Shown piece by piece: positions 9,856 through 18,828 of a stretch of 64,000 nt of DNA (the stretch's first letter is position 1; each line of letters opens with the position of its first letter). The stretch spans positions 124,246 to 188,245 of the forward strand of contig NZ_JABURY010000010.1 in NCBI RefSeq assembly GCF_014489845.1. Direction: 5' to 3'. The notes beneath the pieces were generated by a model. The model searched no databases. It worked only from the letters and a program-made list of their open reading frames with translations, and was not told the origin of the DNA. A program made the translations under genes and the position numbers. Source of the DNA: Frischella japonica. GTDB taxonomy: Bacteria; Pseudomonadota; Gammaproteobacteria; Enterobacterales; Orbaceae.

Positions 9856-10761
9856 TTAATTATTCATTTTAAATATTTTGTAGCCCCCAGTGGCATAAAT
9901 CACACCACTTATCACCAAAATTGCTCCAATTAATTGTAATAAATCTGGAATTAAGCCAGTGATAAGAGTGAGTAACATAGTGAAAACGGGGACTAAATTA
10001 AAAAATATTGATGTATTAGCTGTACCAAGTTGTTTTACACCGACATTCCAAAATAAATATGCTAATACGGATCCGAAAATAGCCATATAAATAAGTATTA
10101 TGTGGTGATAGAGAGTAATATCGGCAATTTCCTTCACTAAGGTTCCTTGATAAATCGAAAATATGACAATCCCTAATGTGCCAAATAACATCGTAAAACT
10201 GGTGGTTTGTAATGGTGTCGAATGGGATATAAATTTTCGACATCCAATAGTATAAATTGCCCAGACTATATTTCCTGACAGAATGATTATATCACCATAA
10301 TTAAAACGTAATTTCATTATATTATTTATATCGCCATTACTAATCACAAATGCTACCCCGATTAAACTAATAAACATACCAACTCCTTGAGAGAATGAGA
10401 TATGGTGCTTATTCGCAATTAAGGCTATTAATGCAGTTGTCACTGGGGATGTCGCCATAATGAGCGCGCCATTGATTGGTGAAGTAGTCTGTAATCCTAT
10501 GAAAAAGGCTAAGTTGAATCCAGTGATGCCACATAAACCAAGTAAAATAAAGGGGAACCAATTCAGTTTAAATGTAATGATATTATCTTTATCCTTAATT
10601 ATCATAAAAATAAAGATTATTAAAGTAGCAATAATAAAACGTTCTGATGCTGCAGTAAGAGGGGATATTACTGTAACAGCTTGTGCACCAACATTAAAAT
10701 TAGATCCCCAAAAAAAGGCAGATAATGTCACAAGTAAAAGTGCTATTTTATTTTTTTTCAT
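9856..10761 (-). CDS. EamA/DMT-family transporter (drug/metabolite exporter type)
   Basis: 301 aa from the chosen start. About ten hydrophobic helices lie in two EamA halves: the first with FFWGSNF and an AA.ERF segment, the second with GNIVWAIY and a GSVLAYLFWN..... motif near the end. Such inner membrane proteins move amino acids, purines or other small metabolites; the substrate is not readable here. In-frame Met codons also lie 4 and 12 bases earlier in the frame (10773, 10767); 10761 is preferred because GGAG sits 7 bases before it. It diverges from a LysR regulator that may control it. Confidence 0.87.
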   Translation of the reverse strand: MKKNKIALLLVTLSAFFWGSNFNVGAQAVTVISPLTAASERFIIATLIIFIFMIIKDKDNIITFKLNWFPFILLGLCGITGFNLAFFIGLQTTSPINGALIMATSPVTTALIALIANKHHISFSQGVGMFISLIGVAFVISNGDINNIMKLRFNYGDIIILSGNIVWAIYTIGCRKFISHSTPLQTTSFTMLFGTLGIVIFSIYQGTLVKEIADITLYHHIILIYMAIFGSVLAYLFWNVGVKQLGTANTSIFFNLVPVFTMLLTLITGLIPDLLQLIGAILVISGVIYATGGYKIFKMNN

Positions 10762-10964
10762 TTTCATCTCCATTTTGTAACAAAAAGTACCTATAGTTAT
10801 CTAGGGAATCAATAATATTTTCTAGAGTTATTTTAACTACATAAATATGAATGTTTTTTCTTTTTAGATCAGATAATTAGTAATAAAACTAATTAACAGG
10901 CTATGATTTTATTTATATTTCATTTATAGTGCAATAAACAAAATTGTAATATCAAATTTCAAAA

Positions 10965-11855
10965 ATGAAATTATCTATTGATGACTTAGTAATTTTTGTA
11001 AAGGTAATTAAAGAAGGAAGTATTGTTAAAGCTTCAGAAAAGCTTTCAATACCCTCACCTACTATAAGTCGACGCTTAACTCAATTGGAAAAAGCGATCG
11101 GTGGTCTTTTAATGTATAGAAGTCATCGAAAAATTATGTTGACTGCGTTAGGGCAAATGTATATCACTAAATTTACTAATTTAGTTGAAGAATTTATTGA
11201 GACAGCTGAAAATTTAGAGGATTATTATAAAAAATTGTCGGGAACGATTAGAATAACTGCACCAATAAGTTTAACTCATCAATGGTTTGGTAAATGCATT
11301 TTTTCATTCATGAGGCAATACCCTGATATCAAAATAGATTTAATAGCAACTAATAAAATTATTGATTTAGCGGATATGAATATTGATATTGCTATCAGAG
11401 TTGGGGATCTGAAGGATAGTGATTGGATAGCAAAAAAAATATTATTATCTAAAAATATACTGTGTTCATCAAAAGATTATTTAAATCAAATTCATAACTG
11501 TGTTAATCCGGCTGATCTATTGGATAAAAATTTACTTAATATTACCCAGAATTTAAGTTGGTCATTAACCAATACCAATTTACATGAATATTATGAAGTG
11601 CGAGCAAACCCATATTTAATTATGGATGATACTGATCTTATTATTGATGCAGCAAAGGAAGGAATGGGGATCTGCTTTGTACCATCTGAGTTTGTAAAAG
11701 AAAGTATATCTAATGGTGAATTAGTGCAAATTTTACCTGACTGGGTGGGTAATCCTAGACCTATCTCCCTCATATTTAAAGATAGAACCTACCTGCCAAA
11801 TCGAGTTAGATTTTTTAAAGAATACATTGAAAATTATGTCAGTTTAAATAAATAG
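10965..11855 (+). CDS. LysR-family transcriptional regulator (CrgA/YafC-like group)
   Basis: 296 aa with an N-terminal winged helix-turn-helix (LVIFVKVIKEGSIVKASEKLSIPSPTISRRLTQLEKAIG) and an effector domain with ITAPISL, a D.AIRVG.L.DS motif and SLIFKDR near the C-terminus. Those motifs mark the LysR subgroup that includes CrgA and E. coli YafC. It is divergently placed 190 bp from the EamA transporter, the usual arrangement for a LysR regulator and its target. It is followed 13 bp later by a second LysR gene. Confidence 0.88.
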   Translation: MKLSIDDLVIFVKVIKEGSIVKASEKLSIPSPTISRRLTQLEKAIGGLLMYRSHRKIMLTALGQMYITKFTNLVEEFIETAENLEDYYKKLSGTIRITAPISLTHQWFGKCIFSFMRQYPDIKIDLIATNKIIDLADMNIDIAIRVGDLKDSDWIAKKILLSKNILCSSKDYLNQIHNCVNPADLLDKNLLNITQNLSWSLTNTNLHEYYEVRANPYLIMDDTDLIIDAAKEGMGICFVPSEFVKESISNGELVQILPDWVGNPRPISLIFKDRTYLPNRVRFFKEYIENYVSLNK

Positions 11856-11868
11856 GCTTTTAGACATC

Positions 11869-12786
11869 GTGGATATTTATAACAAAAAGTTACCTACAGT
11901 TAAGCAATTACAGTATTTTGTCGCTGTGTGTGAAGAACGTAGCTTTAGAGGTGCGGCTGAAAAGTTAGGTGTTAGTCAACCGCCACTTTCTGTACAAATT
12001 AAGGAGTTAGAAGAAAAGTTAGATGTGATGTTATTTTTAAGAAATTCACATAATGTAGTTTTAACCACAGAAGGAGAAGCGCTTAAGTTAAGAGTAACAC
12101 GGTTATTAAATGAACTTTGTACAATAACGCATGCGATTAAGACAAAAGATGTTGCAAAGCCCGTATTTGGCACAACTAAAACACTTAGTTTTGACTTTAT
12201 TCCTAGTATTAAATTATTTTTCTCTAATTTTGGTGAGCAAATCGAAATTTATAAACATAACTACACATCCAAGGAACTTTTACTGGAATTACAAAAAGAA
12301 AATATTGATTTCGCGTTAGTTTCCGATTACCCAATGCGGAATCAAAATGACAATTCACTTTTAATACATCGAGAACCATTGCTCTTAGTACTACCAGAAA
12401 GCCATCCTTGTAGTCAACAAGAAAAAGTTGATCTTAATGACGTAACCGATTTACCGCTTTTTTGGTTCAGATCCTATTTGAATCCTGTTTTTTATCAGCA
12501 GTGTGAACACGTATTTAAAACACTCAATTTTCCACTTATTCGTCGTGCAGAATTACCGGATAGTTTATCTATGTTACTTGAAGTGTCGTTAGGTAAAGGT
12601 ATGATGCTTTTACCACAGTCAATGGCACAAGCAAAAGTAACGGGTGTGGTATATAAGCAATTAATTAGAAATCAAGATAGAAAATTAAGCATTCCAGTAT
12701 ATCTTATGTGGCGCAAAAATTTGCCAAAAAATTCGCTAAATGATGTGATTATTACTTACTTTCAAGATAAATTATGTGATGTTTAA
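11869..12786 (+). CDS. LysR-family transcriptional regulator (BenM/CatM-like layout)
   Basis: 305 aa. N-terminal HTH begins KQLQYFVAVCEERSFRGAAEKLGVSQPPLSVQIKELEE, the pattern of aromatic-pathway regulators such as CatM/BenM, followed by a type 2 periplasmic-binding-like effector domain. The GTG start at 11869 lacks a strong ribosome binding site but matches the normal distance from start to HTH in this family. It lies 13 bp after another LysR gene of a different subgroup, so the two are probably co-transcribed. Target genes are unknown. Confidence 0.85.
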   Translation: MDIYNKKLPTVKQLQYFVAVCEERSFRGAAEKLGVSQPPLSVQIKELEEKLDVMLFLRNSHNVVLTTEGEALKLRVTRLLNELCTITHAIKTKDVAKPVFGTTKTLSFDFIPSIKLFFSNFGEQIEIYKHNYTSKELLLELQKENIDFALVSDYPMRNQNDNSLLIHREPLLLVLPESHPCSQQEKVDLNDVTDLPLFWFRSYLNPVFYQQCEHVFKTLNFPLIRRAELPDSLSMLLEVSLGKGMMLLPQSMAQAKVTGVVYKQLIRNQDRKLSIPVYLMWRKNLPKNSLNDVIITYFQDKLCDV

Positions 12787-12804
12787 TTTAAACATCGCCT
12801 TTTT
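12778..12804 (+). terminator. Terminator overlapping the stop of the second LysR gene
   Basis: GATGTTTAA and TTAAACATC form perfect 9-bp arms around one base, followed by GCC and five T. The last two codons and the stop of the LysR gene lie in the left arm. Confidence 0.65.
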
Positions 12805-13432
12805 CAAATGTTGCAAAAGAACAAGTTCAGGCGTCTATCAAATCGACATTAAATACGTGAGATATATAATCCGTATATAATAGTGTAAATTGTTTTTCAT
12901 TGTCGTAAAGAAACAGCACATCGCTGTTATAACGTCACTATGAGTAATTAGTTTTTTTCTTATTAATTAATATTTAAAGTGTCATGCATTAAATCAATAA
13001 AGAATATAAAATTAACATCTCATTTATCATTCGGTACGATTCTATTATTTGATGACTTAGATAATGTTTTTTTGGGTTGGAAAAGCGTTAGATATATTAA
13101 GTTACTTGGATAGTAAATGTAGATATATTTAATGACTAGCTCATACATTATGGTATCATTTTTGGAAATTTTTAAAATTTGCAGTAGTTTCGCTATATAG
13201 CAAGTTAAAAAAGATTTGCTCATAAATAAGAACTGTTTTAATCAAATTAAAACAACATTAATCGTAAATATTTGCAATTCAAGGTTATCATATTAAGAAC
13301 AATCATAACGGTAAAATAACATTAACTTAGCTGATGAAAATTATTTAATTTAGCTTTAAAATGATTCACGTTTGTTTAGTATAAAATTGTTCATCTTAAC
13401 AAGCTTCATCCTTAATAAAAAGGCGATAAAAA
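12805..13432. other. Gene-free stretch before the tannase-family gene
   Basis: About 630 bp of AT-rich DNA. A 6-bp AACAGC/GCTGTT hairpin at 12912-12928 is the only GC-bearing structure. A 67-codon frame on the minus strand (13020-13223) has no ribosome binding site and an untypical composition, so I do not call it. The promoter of the downstream esterase should lie in the last 100 bases. Confidence 0.5.
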
Positions 13433-14956
13433 ATGTTGAAATATAATCTATTGTTTTTATCTTTATTAAGTAGTCTAAGTGCATCCTTATTTGCAGCACA
13501 GCAAGATCCTCTGCTAGAACGTTGTCAATCGTTAACCTCTTTGAAGTTTGATGATGCAAAAGTCGTTAAGACAGAATTTATTACCGACCAGTTTATTCCA
13601 CCCACCGAGTTAGCAGATACTTTACGTGGTGCTAAATCCAATGTGATTGCAAATTTACCGCAAATTTGTCGAGTACAATTAACCATAGAACCGAAGAATA
13701 ATATTGAAGTATGGTTGCCAATGGCATGGAATCATCGGCTACAAGCAATTGGTGGCGGTGGATTTGCTGGATTTATTCCATTTGATAAACTAGCTGTAGC
13801 TGCTAGAGATGGTTATGTTGCTGTAACTACTGATACAGGTCATGCAGGCAGTCTGATGGCAGGTAATTTTGTGCTTAAAGATGCGCAATTACAGGCTGAG
13901 TTGATTACAGATTTCGCTTATCGCAGTGTTCATGAAATGACGGTTAAAGCTAAACAAGTCATAGAAGCTTTTTATGGGCAAGGGCCAAGTTATTCGTATT
14001 GGAATGGCTGTTCAACCGGTGGGCGTCAAGGCTTGATGGAAGCACAAAGATTTCCAAATGATTATGACGGTTTGTATATTGTGGCACCAGCTATTCAGTG
14101 GGATAAATTTGTACCATCAGAATTATGGCCACAAGTAGTGATGCTAGAAGAGTTAGGGCAGCCGATTGATCCTGTCAAGTTAACAAAAGTTCGAGAAGCT
14201 ATTATTGACTTAGTTGATGAACAGGACGGAATTAAAGATGGATTGGTCAATGATCCGTCAGCGGTAGTGATTAATGATGCTTTCTTACAACAGATAGGTC
14301 TTAATGATGCCGAAATTATAGCATTAAGAAAGATCTGGCAAGGTCCAACTAATCAAACCGGACAATCATTGTGGTTTGGACTTGAAACCACGGCGCCTCT
14401 TGATGCCTTGGCAGGTAAAGATCCTTTTCTCATAGCAGTTGATTATTTGAAATATTGGATAAAACAAGATATCAATTTCGATTGGAAGACATTGGGTTAC
14501 GAAGGATTTGAAAATTATTTTAATGAATCGGTTGAGGTATTTAGACCAATAATGGGCACAGATAACGCTGATTTAAGTCAATTTAAAAAATCTGGCGGAA
14601 AAATGATTATTTGGCATGGTTGGGATGATCGTCTAATCGCCCCAAAGGGAACTATTCATTACTATAATCATATCGTAAAACTTATGGGTGACCAAAGAAA
14701 TACTGATGAATTTGTTAGGCTTTATATGGCACCCGGTGTTGATCATTGTAATGGGGGGAGTGGGGCTGATACTATTAATGGATTTGAAGCGCTAGTTAAT
14801 TGGGTTGAAAAACATCAGGCTCCGACAACACTCATTGCACAGAAGATAGAAAAAGATCAAGTGGTTTTACAACGCCCTATATGCCAATATCCACAACAGA
14901 CTGTCTATAAAGGTGATGGCGATACCAATGTTCCGACTAACTTTGAATGTAAATAG
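13433..14956 (+). CDS. Tannase/feruloyl esterase family protein, secreted
   Basis: 507 aa alpha/beta hydrolase with a signal peptide (hydrophobic residues 4-20, cleavage after SLFA). The catalytic triad is visible: Ser in the elbow GCSTGGRQG near residue 194, Asp in GWDDRLIAP near 398 and His in GVDHCNGG near 438. The Cys before the Ser and the Cys after the His match the CS-D-HC signature of tannases and fungal feruloyl esterases, in which a disulfide joins the two motifs. Expected to cleave ester-linked phenolic acids such as gallate or ferulate in the periplasm or outside. Start 12 bases after AAGG. Single-gene unit; exact substrate uncertain. Confidence 0.87.
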   Translation: MLKYNLLFLSLLSSLSASLFAAQQDPLLERCQSLTSLKFDDAKVVKTEFITDQFIPPTELADTLRGAKSNVIANLPQICRVQLTIEPKNNIEVWLPMAWNHRLQAIGGGGFAGFIPFDKLAVAARDGYVAVTTDTGHAGSLMAGNFVLKDAQLQAELITDFAYRSVHEMTVKAKQVIEAFYGQGPSYSYWNGCSTGGRQGLMEAQRFPNDYDGLYIVAPAIQWDKFVPSELWPQVVMLEELGQPIDPVKLTKVREAIIDLVDEQDGIKDGLVNDPSAVVINDAFLQQIGLNDAEIIALRKIWQGPTNQTGQSLWFGLETTAPLDALAGKDPFLIAVDYLKYWIKQDINFDWKTLGYEGFENYFNESVEVFRPIMGTDNADLSQFKKSGGKMIIWHGWDDRLIAPKGTIHYYNHIVKLMGDQRNTDEFVRLYMAPGVDHCNGGSGADTINGFEALVNWVEKHQAPTTLIAQKIEKDQVVLQRPICQYPQQTVYKGDGDTNVPTNFECK

Positions 14957-14978
14957 TTAAAGTTTAAAAAGTTTACTT

Positions 14979-15007
14979 AGCCTAAATGGTTAGTATCAAT
15001 TTAGGTT
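14979..15007 (+). terminator. Hairpin after the esterase gene
   Basis: A 7-bp CCTAAAT/ATTTAGG stem, extended by two pairs, lies 23 bases past the stop. The following T-run is short, so it is a weak terminator candidate. Confidence 0.4.
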
Positions 15008-15142
15008 GTTTAATAGGGTGAGCTGTTAACTGTTTTCATGTTATGTTTGATTGACAGTGTGATATTTTTTCAAACCATCGCATTTGGGGATCTTTTCGGT
15101 GTTATAATGGTAGTATAAAGTTCATCAAATTAAAATGATAAT

Positions 15143-15592
15143 ATGAAAGAGATTAAACAATTACATCAACAAATCGGTTTATCGACGCTTAAGTTTGTTA
15201 TTTTTTATATCCTTACATTAGGATTTTACGATATGGTTTGGCTTTATTCAGCCAATAATGCATTTGAGAAATGTTTAAATACCAAAGTTAAAAGTGCAAC
15301 TTACCTAATCATGTATGTTATTGTTTGCGCATGGAGTAATTTTTTTCTGAGTTTTCCTGACGAAGAAAGTTATCAAATTTTTCTAGCTATCGGTGCTTGT
15401 TTAAATTTTGTTCAATTCGTTATGGGTTTTATATGGGCAAATTCGGCAAGGTATCAATTAACTTATCACTGTTTAGCAAAACATAATATCCAACTTAAAA
15501 CTCATACGATTTATGTTTTATTATTCAATTATTTTTATATTAATTATCTAATAAATCACTTAGCTAAACTTGAGTTAACCGAATCGGCATAA
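15143..15592 (+). CDS. Small multi-pass membrane protein, DUF4234-like
   Basis: 149 aa with about four hydrophobic segments. The first (FVIFYILTLGFYDMVWLY) resembles the opening of DUF4234 proteins, where a TLGxYxxxWxY motif begins the domain; the rest cannot be assigned with confidence. No catalytic residues or signal peptide are visible. It stands between the esterase and a convergent SDR gene. Function unknown. Confidence 0.6.
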   Translation: MKEIKQLHQQIGLSTLKFVIFYILTLGFYDMVWLYSANNAFEKCLNTKVKSATYLIMYVIVCAWSNFFLSFPDEESYQIFLAIGACLNFVQFVMGFIWANSARYQLTYHCLAKHNIQLKTHTIYVLLFNYFYINYLINHLAKLELTESA

Positions 15593-15634
15593 TATAAGTC
15601 AAAAATAACCTAATGACTCAGCATAACACTAAAA

Positions 15635-15662
15635 TAAGTAATCCATAGTAGTGGATTACTTA
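15635..15662. terminator. Bidirectional terminator hairpin
   Basis: Perfect 11-bp arms (TAAGTAATCCA with its complement) and a 6-base loop lie between the convergent membrane-protein and SDR genes. T-rich or A-rich flanks are short on both sides. Confidence 0.5.
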
Positions 15663-15716
15663 ATAAGGAAATTCCTGTTATAGTCAAATATTGACAAACA
15701 AGTATAAAATAAATTA

Positions 15717-16457
15717 TTACCATTTCCCTGTGGTTGATCCTCCGTCAACCACCATGATGGTACCGGTTACAAATTGAGAATCCGTAAGATATAATACGGC
15801 ATTCACAATATCATTAACATGACCAATCTGATAAGTGGGGGCTAAGGATTTTAATGCCGTTACGATTTCTTGTTCCTTAGAATGCATTGGTGTTTCAATG
15901 ATGCCAGGCGCAATGCCATTTACCATAATATTATCGGCAGCCAGTTCTAAGGCTAATCCTCTAATAGCACTATTAATACCGCCTTTAATCATAATAGGTA
16001 ACAAAGCCGGAATGGCAATATTAGGTTGCATTGCGAGTGCGGCTGTAATATTAATAATATGTCCTTGCCGATTTACCTTCATTTGCTTAGCTGCCATTTG
16101 AGCAGGATAAAAAAAGCCTTTTAAATTCGTATCGATAAGCCTATTAAGATCCTCAGTGGTATAATCCTGAATCGGTTTAGAAATAAATACTCCTGCATTG
16201 TTAACTAAAATATCAACTTTACCAAAATGCTCTTTAGCTTGAGCAAACAAATCACGTGCTGTTTCAGGTTTGGCAATATCTCCTGCAATTAATAGCAAAT
16301 TAGCTGGATGTTTTAACTGTTTAGCAGCATACTCTAAGCGTATTTTATCTCTTCCATTAGCGATAACATTATATCCACGGTTCAAATAGGCTTGAGTAAT
16401 TGCAAAACCGATGCCACTTGAGGCGCCAGTAACAATCACCGTTTTTTGGGTACCCAT
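15717..16457 (-). CDS. Short-chain dehydrogenase/reductase-like protein without catalytic Ser/Tyr
   Basis: 246 aa classical SDR fold: cofactor motif GASSGIG at 11-17, NNAG at 86-89, N-x-K context with Lys158, and the PG..(E/D)TPM motif near 184-191. The position four residues before Lys158, normally the catalytic Tyr, is Pro154, and no Ser occurs in 137-146 where the catalytic Ser belongs (sequence there NITAALAMQP). The usual hydride-transfer chemistry is therefore doubtful; a binding, regulatory or unusual catalytic role is possible. Start fixed by AAGGAG seven bases before the ATG. Divergent from a LysR gene 100 bp away that likely regulates it. Confidence 0.85.
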   Translation of the reverse strand: MGTQKTVIVTGASSGIGFAITQAYLNRGYNVIANGRDKIRLEYAAKQLKHPANLLLIAGDIAKPETARDLFAQAKEHFGKVDILVNNAGVFISKPIQDYTTEDLNRLIDTNLKGFFYPAQMAAKQMKVNRQGHIINITAALAMQPNIAIPALLPIMIKGGINSAIRGLALELAADNIMVNGIAPGIIETPMHSKEQEIVTALKSLAPTYQIGHVNDIVNAVLYLTDSQFVTGTIMVVDGGSTTGKW

Positions 16458-16474
16458 ATGATGACTCCTTAATT

Positions 16475-16538
16475 ATGAAGTGATAAATGAGTATAAATGA
16501 GATCTATTTTTTAAAAAATAGCGTATGATTTACTTCAT
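16475..16538. promoter_or_regulatory. Divergent SDR/LysR regulatory region with nested dyads
   Basis: ATGAAGT at 16475-16481 is repeated inverted at 16532-16538, flanking a perfect 18-bp palindrome at 16504-16521 (CTATTTTTT and its complement). Dyads like these between a LysR gene and a divergent target are the usual binding-site arrangement. The assignment to this LysR protein is inference. Confidence 0.45.
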
Positions 16539-16557
16539 TTGTAACACGCTGTAATAA

Positions 16558-17487
16558 ATGAGAAAGAATATGGTTAATTTATTGGATGATGTTCAATTAG
16601 GAAGTATTAAATTATTTTGTTTAGTGGCTAAACTTGGCAGCTTTACTGCAGCCGCTCATGAATTAGGTATTACGCCTGCTGCTGTCAGTTTAGCTGTTTC
16701 AAGAATTGAGCAACGATTAGGCGTACGTTTATTTATTCGGACTACGCGACAAATACGCTTAACAGATATCGGTCAACAATACTTTGAGCATTGTCAGCGA
16801 GCTATCATGTATATCACGGCAGCCGAACAATTAATTGTTAATGAACAAGTCATTCCTTCAGGAACTTTACGGCTAAGTGTTCCAACGGTTTATGCTCATT
16901 ATCGATTACTTGCTAAGTTACCACTATTTCAGCAAATTTATCCAGCGATTAAAGTCGAGCTTCATATTAGTGATCATAATATTGAATTTACCGATAGTCC
17001 ATTCGATTTGGCGATCCGCGGAAATAACTTGCCCGATTCAGGATTGATTGCTCACAAACTCGAAGATGCGCAGTTAATTATTGTTGCCACACCAGAGTAC
17101 CTTCATCGTTATGGTTGTCCGTCACATTATGATCAACTTATAAATCATAATTGTATTCAATATCAATTACCTAGTACTAACAAAAGAGTACCATGGCAAT
17201 TTTTAGATCAAAATCGATATATTGAATTAGAAACTAATGGCTGCTATTGTTGCCAGGCTGATTTTTCAGCTACACATACCTTAGTTAAATATGGTGGTGG
17301 CTTAATGCAAGTATATCGATTTTGTGTCGAAAAAGAATTACAGTCTGGTGAATTGGTAGAAGTGCTAGCTGAATTTGCTGGTGTTACTCGGCCTTTTATG
17401 TTGATTTATCCCCATGCGAAGTATATTCCCCTTCGCATGCAAGTATTCATAGATTTTTTACTATCACAGCGAATTACTTTTAAATAA
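16558..17487 (+). CDS. LysR-family transcriptional regulator
   Basis: 309 aa (or 305 aa if translation starts at the second Met codon, 16570). HTH: LGSIKLFCLVAKLGSFTAAAHELGITPAAVSLAVSRIEQRLG, followed by a LysR substrate-binding domain with LRLSVP, FDLAIRGNNLPDSGLIAHKL and RPFMLIYPH. That pattern belongs to the CrgA/YafC/DsdC-like branch. It is divergent from the SDR gene, its most likely target. Neither start has a clear ribosome binding site. Confidence 0.88.
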   Translation: MRKNMVNLLDDVQLGSIKLFCLVAKLGSFTAAAHELGITPAAVSLAVSRIEQRLGVRLFIRTTRQIRLTDIGQQYFEHCQRAIMYITAAEQLIVNEQVIPSGTLRLSVPTVYAHYRLLAKLPLFQQIYPAIKVELHISDHNIEFTDSPFDLAIRGNNLPDSGLIAHKLEDAQLIIVATPEYLHRYGCPSHYDQLINHNCIQYQLPSTNKRVPWQFLDQNRYIELETNGCYCCQADFSATHTLVKYGGGLMQVYRFCVEKELQSGELVEVLAEFAGVTRPFMLIYPHAKYIPLRMQVFIDFLLSQRITFK

Positions 17488-17543
17488 TAAGAACTACAAA
17501 ACTTTGATAAAAACTTATTTTACATTTCGCGATAAGTTGATAA

Positions 17544-17570
17544 AAACCACAAGTTAACCACTTGTGGTTT
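17544..17570. terminator. Bidirectional terminator between LysR and lipoprotein genes
   Basis: Perfect 10-bp stem AAACCACAAG/CTTGTGGTTT with a 7-base loop, lying between convergent genes with A-rich and T-rich sides. Confidence 0.65.
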
Positions 17571-17592
17571 AATAACTTAATCAAATTTTTGA

Positions 17593-18258
17593 CTATTTAT
17601 TTTTTTCAATAGGTTTTAAAGTGTCATAAGTTTGTTTCTTTTGTGCGGGCGTCAATTCATGCGCTTTTTGTTGCGCTGCATGATAAGCATCTTGGGATTT
17701 TTCTTTGATGGCATCATATTTTTCATGCGCTTGTTCTTTTACCGAATTATAAGTGTCATTTAATTTTTGCTTATAATCTTGGTTTGTTTTGTTGATTGCA
17801 TCATTGGTATTATTTGAATTGTTTTTATCACTAAGATTGGATTGTTCTTTTGTTACCGGCTGAACTTGTTGATTATTAGGCTGTTGATTAATAACTTTGT
17901 TTACCTCATTTTGTTGAGTAGCTGTATTATTAGAGGTTGGATTAATATTCGTGTTTGGTGTAATAGGCGGTTGTGAATTTGTATTAATACGGTTTGATGA
18001 ATTATTATCATTAGTTAATTTATCATTACTGGATTTAGTAGCGTCATTATTAGTCTTATCTTTGCTTGAATCAATCATTTGATTAATTTTCTCTTTAGAC
18101 GCATCATAGGCATCAGAACCAACTTGCTTAATATCTTCAAAGGCATGTTGAGTACTTTCCTTGGCTTTATCTAAAGATTGGTCTACTTTTGAATGATTAC
18201 TATTATCACAAGCTACAAGTGTAAAAGTAGTAATAGCTAAAATAACAAATTTTTTCAT
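17593..18258 (-). CDS. Asn/Gln-rich lipoprotein of unknown function
   Basis: 221 aa. Lipoprotein signal peptide with lipobox LVAC at residues 13-16, so the mature protein starts at Cys16. Asp17 directly after the Cys would favour inner membrane retention by the E. coli +2 rule. Helical, charged repeats (DAYDASKEKI, DTYNSVKEQAHEKYDAIKEKSQDAYHAAQQKAHE) at both ends flank a low-complexity Asn/Gln/Thr-rich centre of about 100 residues. The repeats recall coiled LEA-like or apolipoprotein-like helices. Start 10 bases after GGAG. No family assignment; the gene stands alone. Confidence 0.8.
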   Translation of the reverse strand: MKKFVILAITTFTLVACDNSNHSKVDQSLDKAKESTQHAFEDIKQVGSDAYDASKEKINQMIDSSKDKTNNDATKSSNDKLTNDNNSSNRINTNSQPPITPNTNINPTSNNTATQQNEVNKVINQQPNNQQVQPVTKEQSNLSDKNNSNNTNDAINKTNQDYKQKLNDTYNSVKEQAHEKYDAIKEKSQDAYHAAQQKAHELTPAQKKQTYDTLKPIEKNK

Positions 18259-18828
18259 GACGATATAACTCCAGTTTATTTCTTAAAACTTTGGATGAGT
18301 GTTTAAGTTCAATCCGCATAGCTTTACAGCTTTATTCATATTAACACTTTGTTTTTTTTAATAAAAGCTGAATAGCTTATCCAAAGTAATCAATTTCGCC
18401 TATCACTATAATTTGTTAAATATATGAAAAATATAAAGTTTTTTCTTTTTATGAAAGAAATTCAAGTAATAGCAATGAATTAAGATGGTTATAAAAATAA
18501 CTAACTATTATTAATTAGATGATTATGTAAGATTTGAATGTTTACTAGCCGTTCAATTTATTGCTCATGATCACAACATGTTGATGGGGAATAATTAATT
18601 TTCTTATTCTTAATTATTTGCAAATAACAAAGTGAAAATGATTATTTCATTAATTAAAAAATTTTTGTTATTATAAAAATGATTATTAATCAAATGGTTA
18701 ATTTAAAATAATAAAAATGATATATAAATCATGCGATCAAAGATTTGCCTCAATCATTTTCTAAAATTAACAATTAATTTAAAAAAAATGGTTAGAATTG
18801 CTGTAAAATTGCGTATTAGGAGAACGAC
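18259..18828. other. Gene-free stretch upstream of the SemiSWEET gene
   Basis: 570 bp, extremely AT-rich, with several runs of A/T around 18640-18720. No coding frame or strong hairpin was seen. The promoters of the lipoprotein gene (left end) and the SemiSWEET gene (right end) must lie here. Confidence 0.5.

Noticed and set aside
10460-10780. 106-codon plus-strand frame
   Set aside because: Lies antisense within the well-supported EamA transporter gene and has no family resemblance.
13020-13223. 67-codon minus-strand frame in the gap before the esterase
   Set aside because: No ribosome binding site, Ile/Tyr/Lys-rich composition typical of chance AT-rich frames, no recognisable motif.
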